NCBI RefSeq assembly: GCF_021295335.1
Contig: NZ_JAIWOT010000001.1
Span: 3,185,501 to 3,249,500, forward strand
Reading direction: 5' to 3'
From: Komagataeibacter sp. FNDCF1
Lineage (GTDB): Bacteria; Pseudomonadota; Alphaproteobacteria; Acetobacterales; Acetobacteraceae
DNA: 64,000 bases
Under the pieces are notes generated by a model. It searched no databases and was not told the DNA's origin. It saw only the letters and a list, made by a program, of their open reading frames with translations. A program made the translations under genes and the position numbers. Below, one piece after another: positions 7,461 to 17,166 of the stretch; position 1 is the first letter of the stretch, and each line of letters begins with the position of its first letter.

Positions 7461-8957
7461 ATGACCTCGAATTCCTCCTCTGCCGCCTCCACTTACGATG
7501 TGGTCCTGATTGGCGGCGGAATCATGAGTGCCACGTTGGGCGCCATGCTGCGCCAGCTTGAGCCGGGCCTGTCCATCGCCCTGTTCGGGCGGCTTGATGA
7601 CGTGGCGCTGGAAAGTTCCAATGGCTGGAACAATGCGGGTACCGGCCATTCCGCCCTGTGCGAGCTGAACTACACCCCGCTGCGTCCCGACGGGACCGTC
7701 GATATCTCCAAGGCCGTGAACGTGAACGAAGCCTTCCAGGTCTCGCGCCAGTTCTGGTCCTATCTGGTGGAGACGGGGCAGATTCCCAACCCGCGTGATT
7801 TCCTGACCCCCGTGCCGCATATGAGCTTTGTATGGGGCCCCGAGAATGTCGATTTCCTGCGCCGGCGCTATGCGGCCCTGCAGCAGCATCCACTGTTCGA
7901 GGGCATGTCCCTTTCCACTGATGCGGCACAGCTTAGCCAGTGGATGCCACTGGTCATGCAGGACCGGGCACCTGGCCAGCAGCTTGCGGCCACGTGGCAT
8001 CCGGAAGGCACGGACGTGAATTTCGGCGCGCTGACTCACCGCCTGATCGATCTGCTGCGTGGCAAGGCGGGCTTCGACCTCAATCTCGGCCATGAGGTGG
8101 AAGATCTCAAGCCCGCGGGCAGCAATGAATGGGATATATCGGTCCGCGCCATGCATGGCGGGGCGGAGCGCCGGGTCCGCGCGAAATTCGTGTTCGTGGG
8201 CGCGGGCGGCGGTGCACTGCACCTGCTGCAGAAAAGTGGCATACCGGAGGCGCGCGGCATTGGCGGCTTCCCTGTCAGCGGGCAGTTCCTGCGCTGCACC
8301 AACCCCGAGATCGTGGCCCGGCACCAGGCCAAGGTGTACGGCAAGGCATCGGTGGGTGCGCCGCCGATGTCGGTGCCGCATCTCGATACACGCGTGATCG
8401 ATGGCCAGCGCGGGCTGCTGTTCGGGCCTTATGCCGGGTTCTCGACCAAGTTCCTCAAGCAGGGGTCATGGCTGGACCTGCCGCGTTCCATCCGCATGGA
8501 CAATATCGGGCCCATGATGGCGGTGGGCCGCGATAACATGGCGCTGACCCGATACCTGATCCAGCAGGTGCTCCAGTCCAGTGAGGACCGGCTCAGGGCG
8601 CTGCGTGACTTCGTGCCTACCGCGCGCAAGGAGGACTGGGAACTGATCACCGCGGGCCAGCGTGTGCAGGTGATCAAGAAGGACCCCGTGCGTGGTGGTG
8701 TGCTGCAGTTCGGCACGGAGGTGGTGACCGGGGCGGGCGGGTCCATTGCGGGGCTGCTCGGGGCATCGCCCGGTGCGTCCACGGCGGCACCCATCATGCT
8801 GACGGTGCTGCAGCGCTGCTTCGGCACCCGTCTGCCGCAGTGGGAAGCCCGCCTGCGCGAGATGATCCCATCCTATGGCGTCAAGCTGGGGCAGGACGCG
8901 GCGCTGTGTGCCCAGGTGCGCGCCCGTACCCGCAAGACCCTGCAGATGGAAGGCTGA
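7461..8957 (+). CDS. mqo: Malate:quinone oxidoreductase
   Basis: A 498-residue FAD-dependent, membrane-associated enzyme that oxidises L-malate to oxaloacetate and passes electrons to quinone. It bypasses NAD-linked malate dehydrogenase in the TCA cycle, as is common in acetic acid bacteria. The FAD-binding [18 protein letters not shown] lies near residue 18. Family blocks follow: [22 protein letters not shown] around 55-75, [10 protein letters not shown], and [10 protein letters not shown] near the C-terminus. The length is normal for the family. It reads toward the NYN-domain gene on the other strand, with a terminator between them. Confidence 0.96.
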   Translation: MTSNSSSAASTYDVVLIGGGIMSATLGAMLRQLEPGLSIALFGRLDDVALESSNGWNNAGTGHSALCELNYTPLRPDGTVDISKAVNVNEAFQVSRQFWSYLVETGQIPNPRDFLTPVPHMSFVWGPENVDFLRRRYAALQQHPLFEGMSLSTDAAQLSQWMPLVMQDRAPGQQLAATWHPEGTDVNFGALTHRLIDLLRGKAGFDLNLGHEVEDLKPAGSNEWDISVRAMHGGAERRVRAKFVFVGAGGGALHLLQKSGIPEARGIGGFPVSGQFLRCTNPEIVARHQAKVYGKASVGAPPMSVPHLDTRVIDGQRGLLFGPYAGFSTKFLKQGSWLDLPRSIRMDNIGPMMAVGRDNMALTRYLIQQVLQSSEDRLRALRDFVPTARKEDWELITAGQRVQVIKKDPVRGGVLQFGTEVVTGAGGSIAGLLGASPGASTAAPIMLTVLQRCFGTRLPQWEARLREMIPSYGVKLGQDAALCAQVRARTRKTLQMEG

Positions 8958-8965
8958 GGCAGCCA

Positions 8966-8995
8966 TAAAAAACCCGCCCGGCCAGTATGGCGGGG
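8966..8995 (-). terminator. Rho-independent terminator of the NYN-domain gene
   Basis: Read on the minus strand, a CCCGCCCC-type stem pairs with GGGCGGG around a short loop and is followed by six T residues (8971-8966 region). It lies just beyond the stop of the gene ending at 9028. On the plus strand the hairpin lacks a T-tract, so it serves mqo poorly. Confidence 0.8.
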
Positions 8996-9027
8996 CGGGA
9001 CAGGGGACCTGTATCAGGGCTGCGGGA

Positions 9028-9636
9028 TCAGTCCTCGTCGTGTTCGCTCATCTGGTCGGCTGGGTGGCGCACGGGCGGCGCCGCGTTGCGCGGCACACGG
9101 TTTTCGATATGGCGGCGCATGAAGTTGGACGAGATGTCGGCCAGTTCGATGAACTGGTCGGCCTGCCTGCGCAGTTCATCCCCGATCAGCGGCGGCGTGG
9201 TCTTGATCGAACCGACCACCGTGGTGCGCACGCCCTGGCGCTGCACGGATTCCAGCACGCGGCGGAAATCGGAATCCCCGCTGAACAGGGCGGCGTGGTC
9301 GATATGCGGCGCCATTTCCATCATGTCCACCGTCAGTTCCACATCCATGTTGCCCCGTACGCGACGGCGGCCATTGTGGTCGATGAACTCGCGCGCGTTC
9401 TTGGTGACCAGCGTGTAGCCGTTATAGACAAGCCAGTCGGTCAGGGGCTTGAGGGGGGAATATTCCTCTGTGTCCAGTACGGCGGAATAATAATAGGCGC
9501 GCAGGACATTTGATTTCGCGCGGAAAAACTGCAGCAGTTTGCGGTAATCGACTTCAAAGCCAAGATTGCGGGATGCGGAGTACAGGCTGGTGCCATCTAT
9601 GAAAAGACAAAGCCGCTCCTGGGGTTGAAAAAACAT
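9028..9636 (-). CDS. NYN-domain (LabA/DUF88-like) putative ribonuclease
   Basis: A 202-residue protein of the NYN family (PIN-like fold). The first strand carries LCLFIDGTSLY with the conserved aspartate at residue 14. A second acidic cluster, ALFSGDSDF, lies near residue 115. VTKNAREFIDHNGRRRVRGNMDVELTVDMM gives further conserved acidic residues. These aspartates form the metal-binding site of PIN/NYN nucleases, so an RNA-cleaving role is inferred; no substrate is known. The last 25 residues (ADQMSEHDED end) are acidic and probably flexible. The gene is transcribed away from folK across an AT-richer region. Confidence 0.85.
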   Translation of the reverse strand: MFFQPQERLCLFIDGTSLYSASRNLGFEVDYRKLLQFFRAKSNVLRAYYYSAVLDTEEYSPLKPLTDWLVYNGYTLVTKNAREFIDHNGRRRVRGNMDVELTVDMMEMAPHIDHAALFSGDSDFRRVLESVQRQGVRTTVVGSIKTTPPLIGDELRRQADQFIELADISSNFMRRHIENRVPRNAAPPVRHPADQMSEHDED

Positions 9637-9832
9637 TTATGATCTGTCCCTGAAACAAGAATGTGAATATGTCATAACTAGGTTAAATTCTGGTCTGGCA
9701 TGTATTTTGTATCGAAGTGGCAAGTTGTCTGACAGCAATGATCCTCGATATGTAGAAACCCCAGCCATGGCGGAAGTTCCCCATGGGCAGGGATTACTAA
9801 CCGACACGAAGCTTCCGGAATACAGTTTTCAT

Positions 9833-10372
9833 ATGACAATGCCGCAATATGCCACTTCCCCCAATGACATAACAGTTGCCGTTGGCGCCAATCTGCCACG
9901 TGAAAGTGGTGAAACTGCGGCCATGACATGCCTGTGGGCGGTGGAGCGGCTGGCACGCCTGCCGGGGCTGCGGGTGGTGGGGGTATCACGCTGGTATGAA
10001 AGCGCGCCGGTGCCGCCATCGGGTCAGCCGCCCTATGTGAACGGAGTCGTGCGGCTGTCCGGCCAGGTGGACCCGGCATGGCTGCTGGCGCGGCTGCATG
10101 AGATCGAGGCCGAGGCCGGGCGCAGGCGTACCACCCTCAACGCGGCCCGCCCGCTTGATCTCGATATCATCACCATGGGCGCGCTCGTGCGTACGGCCCC
10201 TGACCCCGTCGTGCCGCATCCGCGTGCCACGGTGCGGGCCTTTGTGCTGCTGCCCCTGCGTGATGTCATGCCCGACTGGCGCGATCCCGTGACGGGGCAG
10301 GGGATCGATGCCTTCCTGCCCGGCGTGGCGGGGCAGGAGATCACGCCCATGGTGGACCCCGCGGCGGACTGA
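9833..10372 (+). CDS. folK: 2-amino-4-hydroxy-6-hydroxymethyldihydropteridine pyrophosphokinase
   Basis: HPPK transfers pyrophosphate from ATP to 6-hydroxymethyl-dihydropterin in folate synthesis. The 179-residue reading has the standard blocks: TVAVGANLPRE at the start of the first strand, SRWYESAPVPPSGQPPYVNGVVRL, LHEIEAEAGRRR, the catalytic ARPLDLDIITMG, and VPHPRATVRAFVLLPL. An upstream extension from 9707 is possible but matches nothing in the family. The ATG at 9833 brings the first beta strand to residue 12. No good Shine-Dalgarno is visible for any candidate start, so the start is uncertain. rpoZ follows 82 bases downstream. Confidence 0.92.
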   Translation: MTMPQYATSPNDITVAVGANLPRESGETAAMTCLWAVERLARLPGLRVVGVSRWYESAPVPPSGQPPYVNGVVRLSGQVDPAWLLARLHEIEAEAGRRRTTLNAARPLDLDIITMGALVRTAPDPVVPHPRATVRAFVLLPLRDVMPDWRDPVTGQGIDAFLPGVAGQEITPMVDPAAD

Positions 10373-10454
10373 AATACTTGCGTTGGGACAGGATAGGGGC
10401 TACTGGGGTAAATTCTGATCAACACAACCAATTAACAACCGGAGTTCAGGCCTG

Positions 10455-10850
10455 ATGGCACGCGTCACTGTCGAGGACTGCGTTGAGCGGGTTCCCAATC
10501 GTTTTGAACTGGTGCTGCTGGCGGCCCAGCGTGCACGCGCCCTGTCGCGTGGCGAGGAAATGACGATTGACCGCGACAACGACAAGAACCCCGTCGTCGC
10601 CCTGCGCGAGATCGCTGACCAGACCGTGGGGCTGGAGCAGATCCGCAGCGACCTCATCCGTTCGCTGGCCCGCGCGCCCGAGCCCGAGCCCGCCGATGAG
10701 GAAGTGGTCGACCTGATCCCGACCGAACAGAACATCTTCGGCCTGCAGGACGTCTCGGCCGAGGAAGAGGCCCGCAACTCCGGCAATGGCATGTCCGCTG
10801 AAGAACTCGAGGCCTCGGTCGAGGCCGCGCTGAGCGGACGGGGCCGGTAA
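10455..10850 (+). CDS. rpoZ: DNA-directed RNA polymerase omega subunit
   Basis: A 131-residue protein beginning [30 protein letters not shown], the diagnostic N-terminus of omega, followed by [12 protein letters not shown]. Omega wraps the beta-prime C-terminus and helps assemble RNA polymerase. It is the binding site for ppGpp in proteobacteria. The acidic C-terminal tail (residues about 75-131, rich in Glu and Pro) is longer than in E. coli omega but usual in alphaproteobacteria. It stands 21 bases before the rel/spoT gene, linking the ppGpp target and the ppGpp enzyme. Confidence 0.97.
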   Translation: MARVTVEDCVERVPNRFELVLLAAQRARALSRGEEMTIDRDNDKNPVVALREIADQTVGLEQIRSDLIRSLARAPEPEPADEEVVDLIPTEQNIFGLQDVSAEEEARNSGNGMSAEELEASVEAALSGRGR

Positions 10851-10871
10851 TATCTGACGAAGGGGTGGAAG

Positions 10872-13208
10872 GTGACTGACCCGGCCGGATCGGACACGAC
10901 ATCTTCCTCCATGCCCGTGCCGGTCACGGGTAGCGTGGCCGCCACCGGTGCGGCCACCCACCCCGTGACGGCGGGTGGCGGGGAGCGCGCCATATCATGC
11001 GAGGGACTGATCCGTCGCATCCACGCCTATGACCCCACGGCCGATGCGGACCAGATCCGCCGGGCCTTTGCCGTGGCGCAGGCCGCCCATGCGGGGCAGG
11101 CGCGTGACAATGGCGATCCCTACATCACCCATCCGCTGGCGGTTGCCAACATACTGGCTGGCTTCCATCTGGATACCGCCTCGATCATCACGGCGCTGCT
11201 GCATGACACGATCGAGGATACCGGGGTCACGCAGAAGGAACTGCGTGAACAGTTTGGCGATACCGTTGCCGAACTGGTGGATGGCGTCACCAAGCTGACA
11301 CGGCTGGAACTGCAGTCAGACCGGACCAAGCAGGCGGAAAACTTCCGCAAGCTGGTGCTGGCCATGTCGCGCGACATCCGGGTTCTGCTGGTCAAGCTGG
11401 CGGACCGGCTGCACAACATGCGCACGCTGCATTACGTGCAGCGTCTGGACCGCAGGCAGCGCATCGCGCGCGAGACGATGGAGATCTACGCCCCCCTGGC
11501 CGGCCGTATCGGCATGGACAAGGTGAAGGTGGAACTCCAGAACCTGTCCTTCGGGGCGCTTGAGCCCGAGGCGATGGCCACCATCCGCGCCCGCCTGAAC
11601 TACCTGCGCGGGCAGGGCGCCGATGTGATCGAGGAGATCCGCCGCGAACTGCAGGCCCTGTGCGTGCAGGCCGGGCTGGAGGGCGTGGAGGTGACGGGGC
11701 GGGAGAAGACGCCCTATTCCATCTGGGAGAAGATGCAGCGGCGCAACGTTGCCTTCGAACAGCTGTCCGACATCATGGCGTTCCGCATTCTCGTGCCATC
11801 GCGCGGGGACTGTTATGTGGCGCTGGGTGCGGTGCATGCGGCCTATCCGGTCATTGCCGGGCGGTTCAAGGACTATATTTCCACCCCCAAGGCCAACGGC
11901 TACCAGAGCCTGCATACGGGCGTGACCCTGCGCCACCCGCGCAACCAGAAGATCGAGGTGCAGATCCGCACGCCGGAAATGCACGACGTGGCGGAAAACG
12001 GCGTGGCCTCGCACTGGCTGTACAAGCAGTTGCCCGATGCCGCCGGCAGCCGGGAAGCGAAGGGCGTGGTGTCCGGCCTGCGCTGGGTGCAGGACCTGCT
12101 GGACATCCTTGAGGATTCGGCAGCCCCTGACGAGTTCCTCGAGAACACGAAGCTTGAACTCTATCAGGACCAGGTCTTCTGCTTCACGCCCAAGGGACAA
12201 CTTATTTCCCTGCCGCGTGGCGCGACCCCGGTGGACTTCGCCTATGCGGTGCACAGCCAGGTAGGCGATACCTGCGTTGGCGCGCGCATCAATGGCCGCC
12301 TGATGCCGCTGCGCCACGAACTGCAGAACGGCGACCAGGTCGAGATCATGACCGCGCGCGGGGGTACGCCCTCGCCTTCGTGGGAGCGGTTTGTCGCCAC
12401 CGGCAAGGCGCGTGCGCGCATCCGCCGCCATGTGGCGCTCCAGCAGCGTGAGGCGCATCTGGAAAGCGGCCGCGTGGCGCTGGCCAAGGCCTTCCGGCAG
12501 GAAGGGGTGGACGGTTCGGAAAAGGTGCTGGACAGCCTGCTCAGGGACCTGCGCCTGCAAAGTGTTGCCGACCTGTATGTGGCCGTGGGCAATGGCAACC
12601 AGTCCGCGCGTGAGGTGGTGCAGCTTGCCTACCCCGAACTGCGCCGCGCGCCGCGCGCGCCGCGCATGGTGCCGGGGCTGTCCATGCGCACGCCGGCAGG
12701 CGGTGCATTAAGCGGGGGGGCACCCGCACGGCGCAGACCCGTGGCGGGCGGCATGGCGCTGGCGGGCGTGGGCGCTGGCATGGCTGTGCATTTTGCCGGG
12801 TGCTGCCACCCGCTGCCGGGTGACCGGATCGTGGGCATCGTCTCGACCGGCAAGGGGATCACGGTCCATGCCATGGGCTGCCAGACACTGGAAACCTTTG
12901 CCGCCACCCCGGAGCGGTTCATGGACCTTGACTGGGATTACGACCTGATCGCCCGCAACGCCACCGGCGCCCATACCGGGCGGCTGAGTGTCGTCACCGC
13001 CAACGAGCCCGCCATGCTGGCCACGCTGACCAACATCGCCGCCAAGCACGAAGGGGTGATGGTCAACCTGCGCATCATCAACCGCCAGCTTGAATTCATG
13101 GAGATCCTTGCCGATATCGAGGTGCGTGACCTGAGGCACCTGACCGCCATCATGGTGGCGCTGCGTGCGGCCAGGGGTGTGGTGCAGGTCGAGCGGGCAA
13201 GGGGTTAG
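10872..13208 (+). CDS. spoT: Bifunctional (p)ppGpp synthetase/hydrolase (Rel/Spo homologue)
   Basis: A 778-residue protein with the full RSH architecture. An HD hydrolase domain (about 60-230) has its His-Asp pair in ALLHDTIEDT (111-112). The synthetase domain (about 270-400) contains RGDCYVALGAVHAAYPV and FKDYISTPKANGYQSLHT. A TGS domain (about 435-500) starts near FCFTPKGQLISLPRGATPVDFAYAVH, and an ACT domain lies at the C-terminus (about 700-775). It makes and degrades the stringent-response alarmone. The start is a GTG at 10872. The first 40 residues are Ala/Thr/Gly-rich and not conserved, so a start further in remains possible. acpS begins three bases after its stop. Confidence 0.96.
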   Translation: MTDPAGSDTTSSSMPVPVTGSVAATGAATHPVTAGGGERAISCEGLIRRIHAYDPTADADQIRRAFAVAQAAHAGQARDNGDPYITHPLAVANILAGFHLDTASIITALLHDTIEDTGVTQKELREQFGDTVAELVDGVTKLTRLELQSDRTKQAENFRKLVLAMSRDIRVLLVKLADRLHNMRTLHYVQRLDRRQRIARETMEIYAPLAGRIGMDKVKVELQNLSFGALEPEAMATIRARLNYLRGQGADVIEEIRRELQALCVQAGLEGVEVTGREKTPYSIWEKMQRRNVAFEQLSDIMAFRILVPSRGDCYVALGAVHAAYPVIAGRFKDYISTPKANGYQSLHTGVTLRHPRNQKIEVQIRTPEMHDVAENGVASHWLYKQLPDAAGSREAKGVVSGLRWVQDLLDILEDSAAPDEFLENTKLELYQDQVFCFTPKGQLISLPRGATPVDFAYAVHSQVGDTCVGARINGRLMPLRHELQNGDQVEIMTARGGTPSPSWERFVATGKARARIRRHVALQQREAHLESGRVALAKAFRQEGVDGSEKVLDSLLRDLRLQSVADLYVAVGNGNQSAREVVQLAYPELRRAPRAPRMVPGLSMRTPAGGALSGGAPARRRPVAGGMALAGVGAGMAVHFAGCCHPLPGDRIVGIVSTGKGITVHAMGCQTLETFAATPERFMDLDWDYDLIARNATGAHTGRLSVVTANEPAMLATLTNIAAKHEGVMVNLRIINRQLEFMEILADIEVRDLRHLTAIMVALRAARGVVQVERARG

Positions 13209-13211
13209 GCA

Positions 13212-13625
13212 ATGCTGATCGGCACAGGCTCCGATCTGTGCGATGCCAGACGCATCGAACGGGTTCTCGCACGGCATGGCGCACGCTTCGAGCAGCGGGT
13301 CTTTACCGCATGCGAGCGGGCTGCGGCGGCGCGCAGGCAGGGAGACGCCCGGCTTGGCACCTATGCCAAGCGCTGGGCGGCAAAGGAAGCCTGCGCCAAG
13401 GCGCTGGGCACGGGCTTTGCCCATGGCGTGTTCCACCGCGACATGGGGGTGGAGAACCTGCCCGGCGGCCAGCCGGTCATGCGGCTGGAAGGGGGCGCGC
13501 GGTCGCGGCTGGAAATGCTGCTGCCCGCCGGGCATGAAGCCTGCATTTTCCTGACCATGACCGATGAACATCCCTATGCCTTCGCCCAGGTCATGATCAT
13601 GGCCCGGAAGGCCCCCGCCGGCTGA
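13212..13625 (+). CDS. acpS: Holo-[acyl-carrier-protein] synthase
   Basis: A 137-residue phosphopantetheinyl transferase that activates acyl carrier protein. The metal-binding aspartate is in GTGSDLCDARRIERVL (Asp near residue 8), and the second conserved block is YAKRWAAKEACAKALGTG. The family norm for the first block is GIGTDIxDIxRIE, so this copy is slightly divergent (Ser for Thr, Cys-Asp-Ala). The length is normal. It sits between spoT and lepB, an order shared with many alphaproteobacteria. Confidence 0.93.
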   Translation: MLIGTGSDLCDARRIERVLARHGARFEQRVFTACERAAAARRQGDARLGTYAKRWAAKEACAKALGTGFAHGVFHRDMGVENLPGGQPVMRLEGGARSRLEMLLPAGHEACIFLTMTDEHPYAFAQVMIMARKAPAG

Positions 13626-13652
13626 AGCCCGTGCAGGCCCGCGGGCCAATGC

Positions 13653-13681
13653 TTGACAGGCAGGGTGTGCGTGGGCTTGAT
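13653..13681 (+). promoter_or_regulatory. Possible promoter of lepB
   Basis: A perfect TTGACA at 13653-13658 is followed after 17 bases by CTTGAT at 13676-13681. The -10 is poor, so the call rests on the -35 and the position 66 bases upstream of lepB. Confidence 0.3.
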
Positions 13682-13746
13682 CCCCCCGTTATTCGTCCGG
13701 CGATGCCTGTCCGGTCGATGCCAGATCCGGATAAAAGAACAGCTAT

Positions 13747-14559
13747 ATGCCCATGGACGATAACAAGACGGTTCCCTCCCCCTCCCAGACCCGTGCGGCG
13801 CGCCGTGATGGCGGCATTGTCGACCTTGTGCGCACGGTGGTCATTGCGGGCGTGCTGGCGGTCAGCGTGCGTACGGTACTGTTCGAGCCGTTCAACATCC
13901 CGTCGGGCTCCATGATCCCGACCCTGCAGGTGGGGGACTATGTATGGGTGGCCAAATACAGCTACGGCTATTCGCATTTCTCGCTGCCCGGTTCGCCCAA
14001 CCTGTTCACGGGGCGCATTCTCGACAGTACGCCCCACCGGGGTGACGTGGCGGTGTTCCGCTTCACCAAGGATACGTCGATCGACTACATCAAGCGCATC
14101 GTCGGGCTGCCGGGTGACAAGATACAGATGCGTGAAGGCAGGCTGTATCTCAACGACGTGGAAGTCCCCCGTGAGCCGGAAGGCGAATACACGGCCATAG
14201 ACGAGCACCGCACCCATATGGAAGGCGACCGCTACCGCGAGATCCTGCCCGGCAGCGCGGGCCACGGGCCGGTCGCGCATGATATCCTCAAGCTGACGGA
14301 TGAGGGCGGCAAGAACGACACGCCGGAATACGTGGTGCCGCCGGGCTACTTCTTCGCCATGGGCGACAACCGTGATGACAGCGCGGACAGCCGCTTCATG
14401 GGGGATGAGCCGCAGGATCTCGGGTTCGTGCCGATGGAGAACCTGATCGGGCAGGCCAAATGGATCTTCATGTCCGTCGATGCGGCACATCCGTTCTGGC
14501 AGGTCTGGTACTGGCCGGCCGAGATCCGGTGGGGCCGCCTGTTCATGGGAGTCCACTGA
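13747..14559 (+). CDS. lepB: Signal peptidase I
   Basis: A 270-residue inner-membrane serine protease that removes signal peptides from exported proteins. One N-terminal transmembrane helix (about residues 24-45) leads directly into FNIPSGSMIPTLQVGDYVWV, with nucleophile Ser55. The general-base lysine is Lys116 in IDYIKRIVGLPGDKI. The C-terminal signature MGDNRDDSADSRFMG is intact. The start ATG at 13747 gives the expected short cytoplasmic tail; a second ATG two codons later is equally usable. rnc follows after two bases, and the two genes form a unit with era. Confidence 0.97.
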   Translation: MPMDDNKTVPSPSQTRAARRDGGIVDLVRTVVIAGVLAVSVRTVLFEPFNIPSGSMIPTLQVGDYVWVAKYSYGYSHFSLPGSPNLFTGRILDSTPHRGDVAVFRFTKDTSIDYIKRIVGLPGDKIQMREGRLYLNDVEVPREPEGEYTAIDEHRTHMEGDRYREILPGSAGHGPVAHDILKLTDEGGKNDTPEYVVPPGYFFAMGDNRDDSADSRFMGDEPQDLGFVPMENLIGQAKWIFMSVDAAHPFWQVWYWPAEIRWGRLFMGVH

Positions 14560-14561
14560 CC

Positions 14562-15338
14562 ATGGAGGCGCAGCGCGTGCCCGAAGCCGAAATCCGGCGG
14601 CTTGAGGCGTGTCTGGGCTACCATTTTACCCGGGGCGACCTGCTGCTGCGTGCGCTGACCCACCGCTCGGCGGCGCATGAGCGCAGCGGAAACCGCCGTA
14701 CGCGCCAGGCCGTGGCAACCCGGGGTGCGGGTTCCAACGAACGGCTTGAATTCATTGGCGACCGGGTGCTGGGCCTGATCATGGCCGAATGGCTGCTCGA
14801 ACGTTTTCCGGGCGAGCAGGAGGGCGCGCTCGGTCCGCGCCACGCGCATCTCGTCTCACGCACGGTACTGGCGGAGGTAGCCCACGCCATGGGCCTGCAA
14901 TCCGCGCTGGACGTGGCCGAGCACGAGGCCCGCGCCGGCGTGCGGCAGATGGCCAACGTGCTGGCCGATGCGGTGGAGGCCATACTGGGCGCCATCTACC
15001 TTGATGGCGGGCTGGCGCCGGCCCGCGCCTTCGTGCGGCGGATGTGGCGGAATGCCATCGTGGCGCAGGCCCGCCCGCCCAAGGACCCCAAGACTGCCCT
15101 GCAGGAATGGGTGCTGGGCCGTGGCCTGCCCCTGCCGCGCTATCGCGTGGTCTCGGCGGAGGGGCCATCCCATGCGCCGCGTTTCGTCATTGCGGTGGAC
15201 GCGCAGGGAAAAACCGGGCAGGGAGTGGCGGGCAGCAAGCGCGCGGCCGAAAGCGATGCCGCATCCGACCTGCTGCGCCAGCTCGGCGCGGACGGGCAGG
15301 CCGCATCTTCCACCGACCGCAGGGGGCACGGACAATGA
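14562..15338 (+). CDS. rnc: Ribonuclease III
   Basis: A 258-residue double-strand-specific endoribonuclease for rRNA and mRNA processing. The signature ERLEFIGDRVLGLIMAEWL carries the catalytic Glu and Asp, and NVLADAVEAILGAIYLDGG supplies the second acidic pair. The C-terminal double-stranded RNA-binding domain (about 175-245) begins at DPKTALQEWVLGRGLPLPRY and includes GSKRAAESDAA. The ATG at 14562 directly follows the lepB stop, and the gene overlaps era by four bases (ATGA). Confidence 0.97.
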   Translation: MEAQRVPEAEIRRLEACLGYHFTRGDLLLRALTHRSAAHERSGNRRTRQAVATRGAGSNERLEFIGDRVLGLIMAEWLLERFPGEQEGALGPRHAHLVSRTVLAEVAHAMGLQSALDVAEHEARAGVRQMANVLADAVEAILGAIYLDGGLAPARAFVRRMWRNAIVAQARPPKDPKTALQEWVLGRGLPLPRYRVVSAEGPSHAPRFVIAVDAQGKTGQGVAGSKRAAESDAASDLLRQLGADGQAASSTDRRGHGQ

Positions 15339-16252
15339 CCGCGCAGGATCACGACAACACACCAACACGCTGCGGGTTCGTGGCCATCGTGGGCGCGCCC
15401 AACGCGGGCAAGTCCACGCTGCTCAACCATATGGCCGGCACCAAGCTGTCCATTGTCAGCCCGAAGGCGCAGACAACGCGCTTCAGGGTGCTGGGCATTC
15501 TCATGCGCCAGCACGCCCAGATCCTGCTGGTGGACACGCCGGGCATCTTCCAGCCAAGGCGCAAGCTTGACCGGGCCATGGTGGCCGCCGCCTGGACGGG
15601 TTCGGATGATGCGGACATCACGCTGCTGATCGTCGATGCCCGCGCGGGCATGACCGACGCGCTGCGCGCCATTGCCACCCGGCTGGCCGGGCAGAAGCGC
15701 AGGCTGTGGCTGGTGCTGAACAAGACCGACCTCGTGAAGCGTGACACGCTGCTGCCGCTGACGGCGGAGCTGTCAACCATCCTGCCGGTCGAGCACGTGT
15801 TCATGGTCAGCGCCCGTACGGGCGAGGGGGTGGACGACCTGCTTGACCGCCTGGCGGCAGCCCTGCCCGCAGGGCCGTACCTCTACCCCGAGGACGACCT
15901 GACCGACCTGCCCGACCGCCTGCTGGCGGCCGAACTGGTGCGTGAGCAGATCTTCCTGCAGACACATGAGGAAGTGCCCTACGCCGCCACGGCGGAAACC
16001 GAGGGCTTCCAGGAACGCCCCGACGGGTCCGTGCGGATCGATGTCACGATCTATGTTGCCCGTGCATCCCACAAGGCCATCCTGATCGGCGAGCGCGGCA
16101 GCCGGATTCGCGCCATTGGCGAAAAGGCGCGCCATGAACTGGGGCGGTTGCTGGGGCGTACCTGCCATCTTTTCCTGAATGTGAAGGAACGCGCGGGATG
16201 GGATGAGGAACGTGCCCGCCTGCGCGCCCTCGGCCTGGATGATGCGTCCTGA
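15335..16252 (+). CDS. era: GTPase Era
   Basis: A 305-residue ribosome-assembly GTPase acting on the 30S subunit and 16S rRNA. G-motifs are GAPNAGKST (G1, about residue 20), TTRFRVLGI (G2 region), DTPGIF (G3) and NKTD (G4). The C-terminal KH domain contains ILIGERGSRIRAIGEKARHEL, which binds the 16S 3' end. The start at 15335 overlaps the rnc stop, indicating translational coupling. The next gene is pyrH, 116 bases on. Confidence 0.97.
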   Translation: MTAQDHDNTPTRCGFVAIVGAPNAGKSTLLNHMAGTKLSIVSPKAQTTRFRVLGILMRQHAQILLVDTPGIFQPRRKLDRAMVAAAWTGSDDADITLLIVDARAGMTDALRAIATRLAGQKRRLWLVLNKTDLVKRDTLLPLTAELSTILPVEHVFMVSARTGEGVDDLLDRLAAALPAGPYLYPEDDLTDLPDRLLAAELVREQIFLQTHEEVPYAATAETEGFQERPDGSVRIDVTIYVARASHKAILIGERGSRIRAIGEKARHELGRLLGRTCHLFLNVKERAGWDEERARLRALGLDDAS

Positions 16253-16368
16253 ATCCTCAAAAGAGGAATGGATCGGCTTGTGGGGGGGGGCATCCCTCTA
16301 TATGACAGGGCATGGTCGGGCGGCCTGCCCGTCCCCAGTCCTGTTTGCCTGACCTGTGCCGAGGATCA

Positions 16369-17112
16369 ATGACCCAGTCCGTCAAACCCCAAGCCCCGTC
16401 ATCCTACAAGCGCGTCCTGCTTAAGGTATCGGGGGAGGCCCTGATGGGCAGCGGATCGTATGGTATCGATCCGGCGACAGTCGATGGTATCGCGGCCGAC
16501 GTGGCCGCCGTCGCCCGCACCGGCATCGAGGTCTGCCTGGTGATCGGGGGGGGCAACATCTTCCGCGGGGTTGCCGCCGCCGCACGCGGCATGGACCGTG
16601 CGCAGGGTGATTACGCCGGCATGCTCGCCACCGTCATCAACGCGCTGCTCATGCAGAACGCGCTGGAGCGGCACAGCATCCCCACGCGTGTGATGACCGC
16701 CATCCACATGTCCTCCATTGCCGAACCCTATATCCGCCGCCGCGCCGTGCGCCACATGGAAAAGGGGCGGGTGGTGATCTTCGCCGCCGGAACCGGCAAC
16801 CCGTTCTTCACCACCGATACGGGTGCGGCACTCCGCGCGGCGGAAATGGAATGCAACGCCCTGTTCAAGGGCACCCAGGTCGATGGCGTCTATTCAGCCG
16901 ACCCGCGCAAGGTGCCCGATGCGAAGCGCTACGACACCCTGACCTACCGTGACGTGCTGGCCAATGACCTGAATGTCATGGATGCGGCGGCCATAAGCCT
17001 GGCGCGCGAGAACCGGCTGCCGATCGTGGTCTTCAACATCCATGAGCCGAACGCCTTCTCCCGTGTCATGCAGGGCGAAGGGCGCTTCACCACCATCGTG
17101 GCGGCGGAATAA
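16369..17112 (+). CDS. pyrH: Uridylate kinase
   Basis: A 247-residue bacterial UMP kinase of the amino-acid-kinase fold, phosphorylating UMP to UDP. Visible blocks are [46 protein letters not shown] and [15 protein letters not shown]. The ATG at 16369 is preceded by GAGGATCA. In most alphaproteobacteria rpsB and tsf precede pyrH; here era does, so the ribosomal S2/EF-Ts genes must lie elsewhere in the genome. frr follows 54 bases downstream. Confidence 0.97.
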   Translation: MTQSVKPQAPSSYKRVLLKVSGEALMGSGSYGIDPATVDGIAADVAAVARTGIEVCLVIGGGNIFRGVAAAARGMDRAQGDYAGMLATVINALLMQNALERHSIPTRVMTAIHMSSIAEPYIRRRAVRHMEKGRVVIFAAGTGNPFFTTDTGAALRAAEMECNALFKGTQVDGVYSADPRKVPDAKRYDTLTYRDVLANDLNVMDAAAISLARENRLPIVVFNIHEPNAFSRVMQGEGRFTTIVAAE

Positions 17113-17166
17113 GGCAGGGCATACACGGGCGGGACCCGTGCACAGAGAATCAGAAGGAGGGCCACA

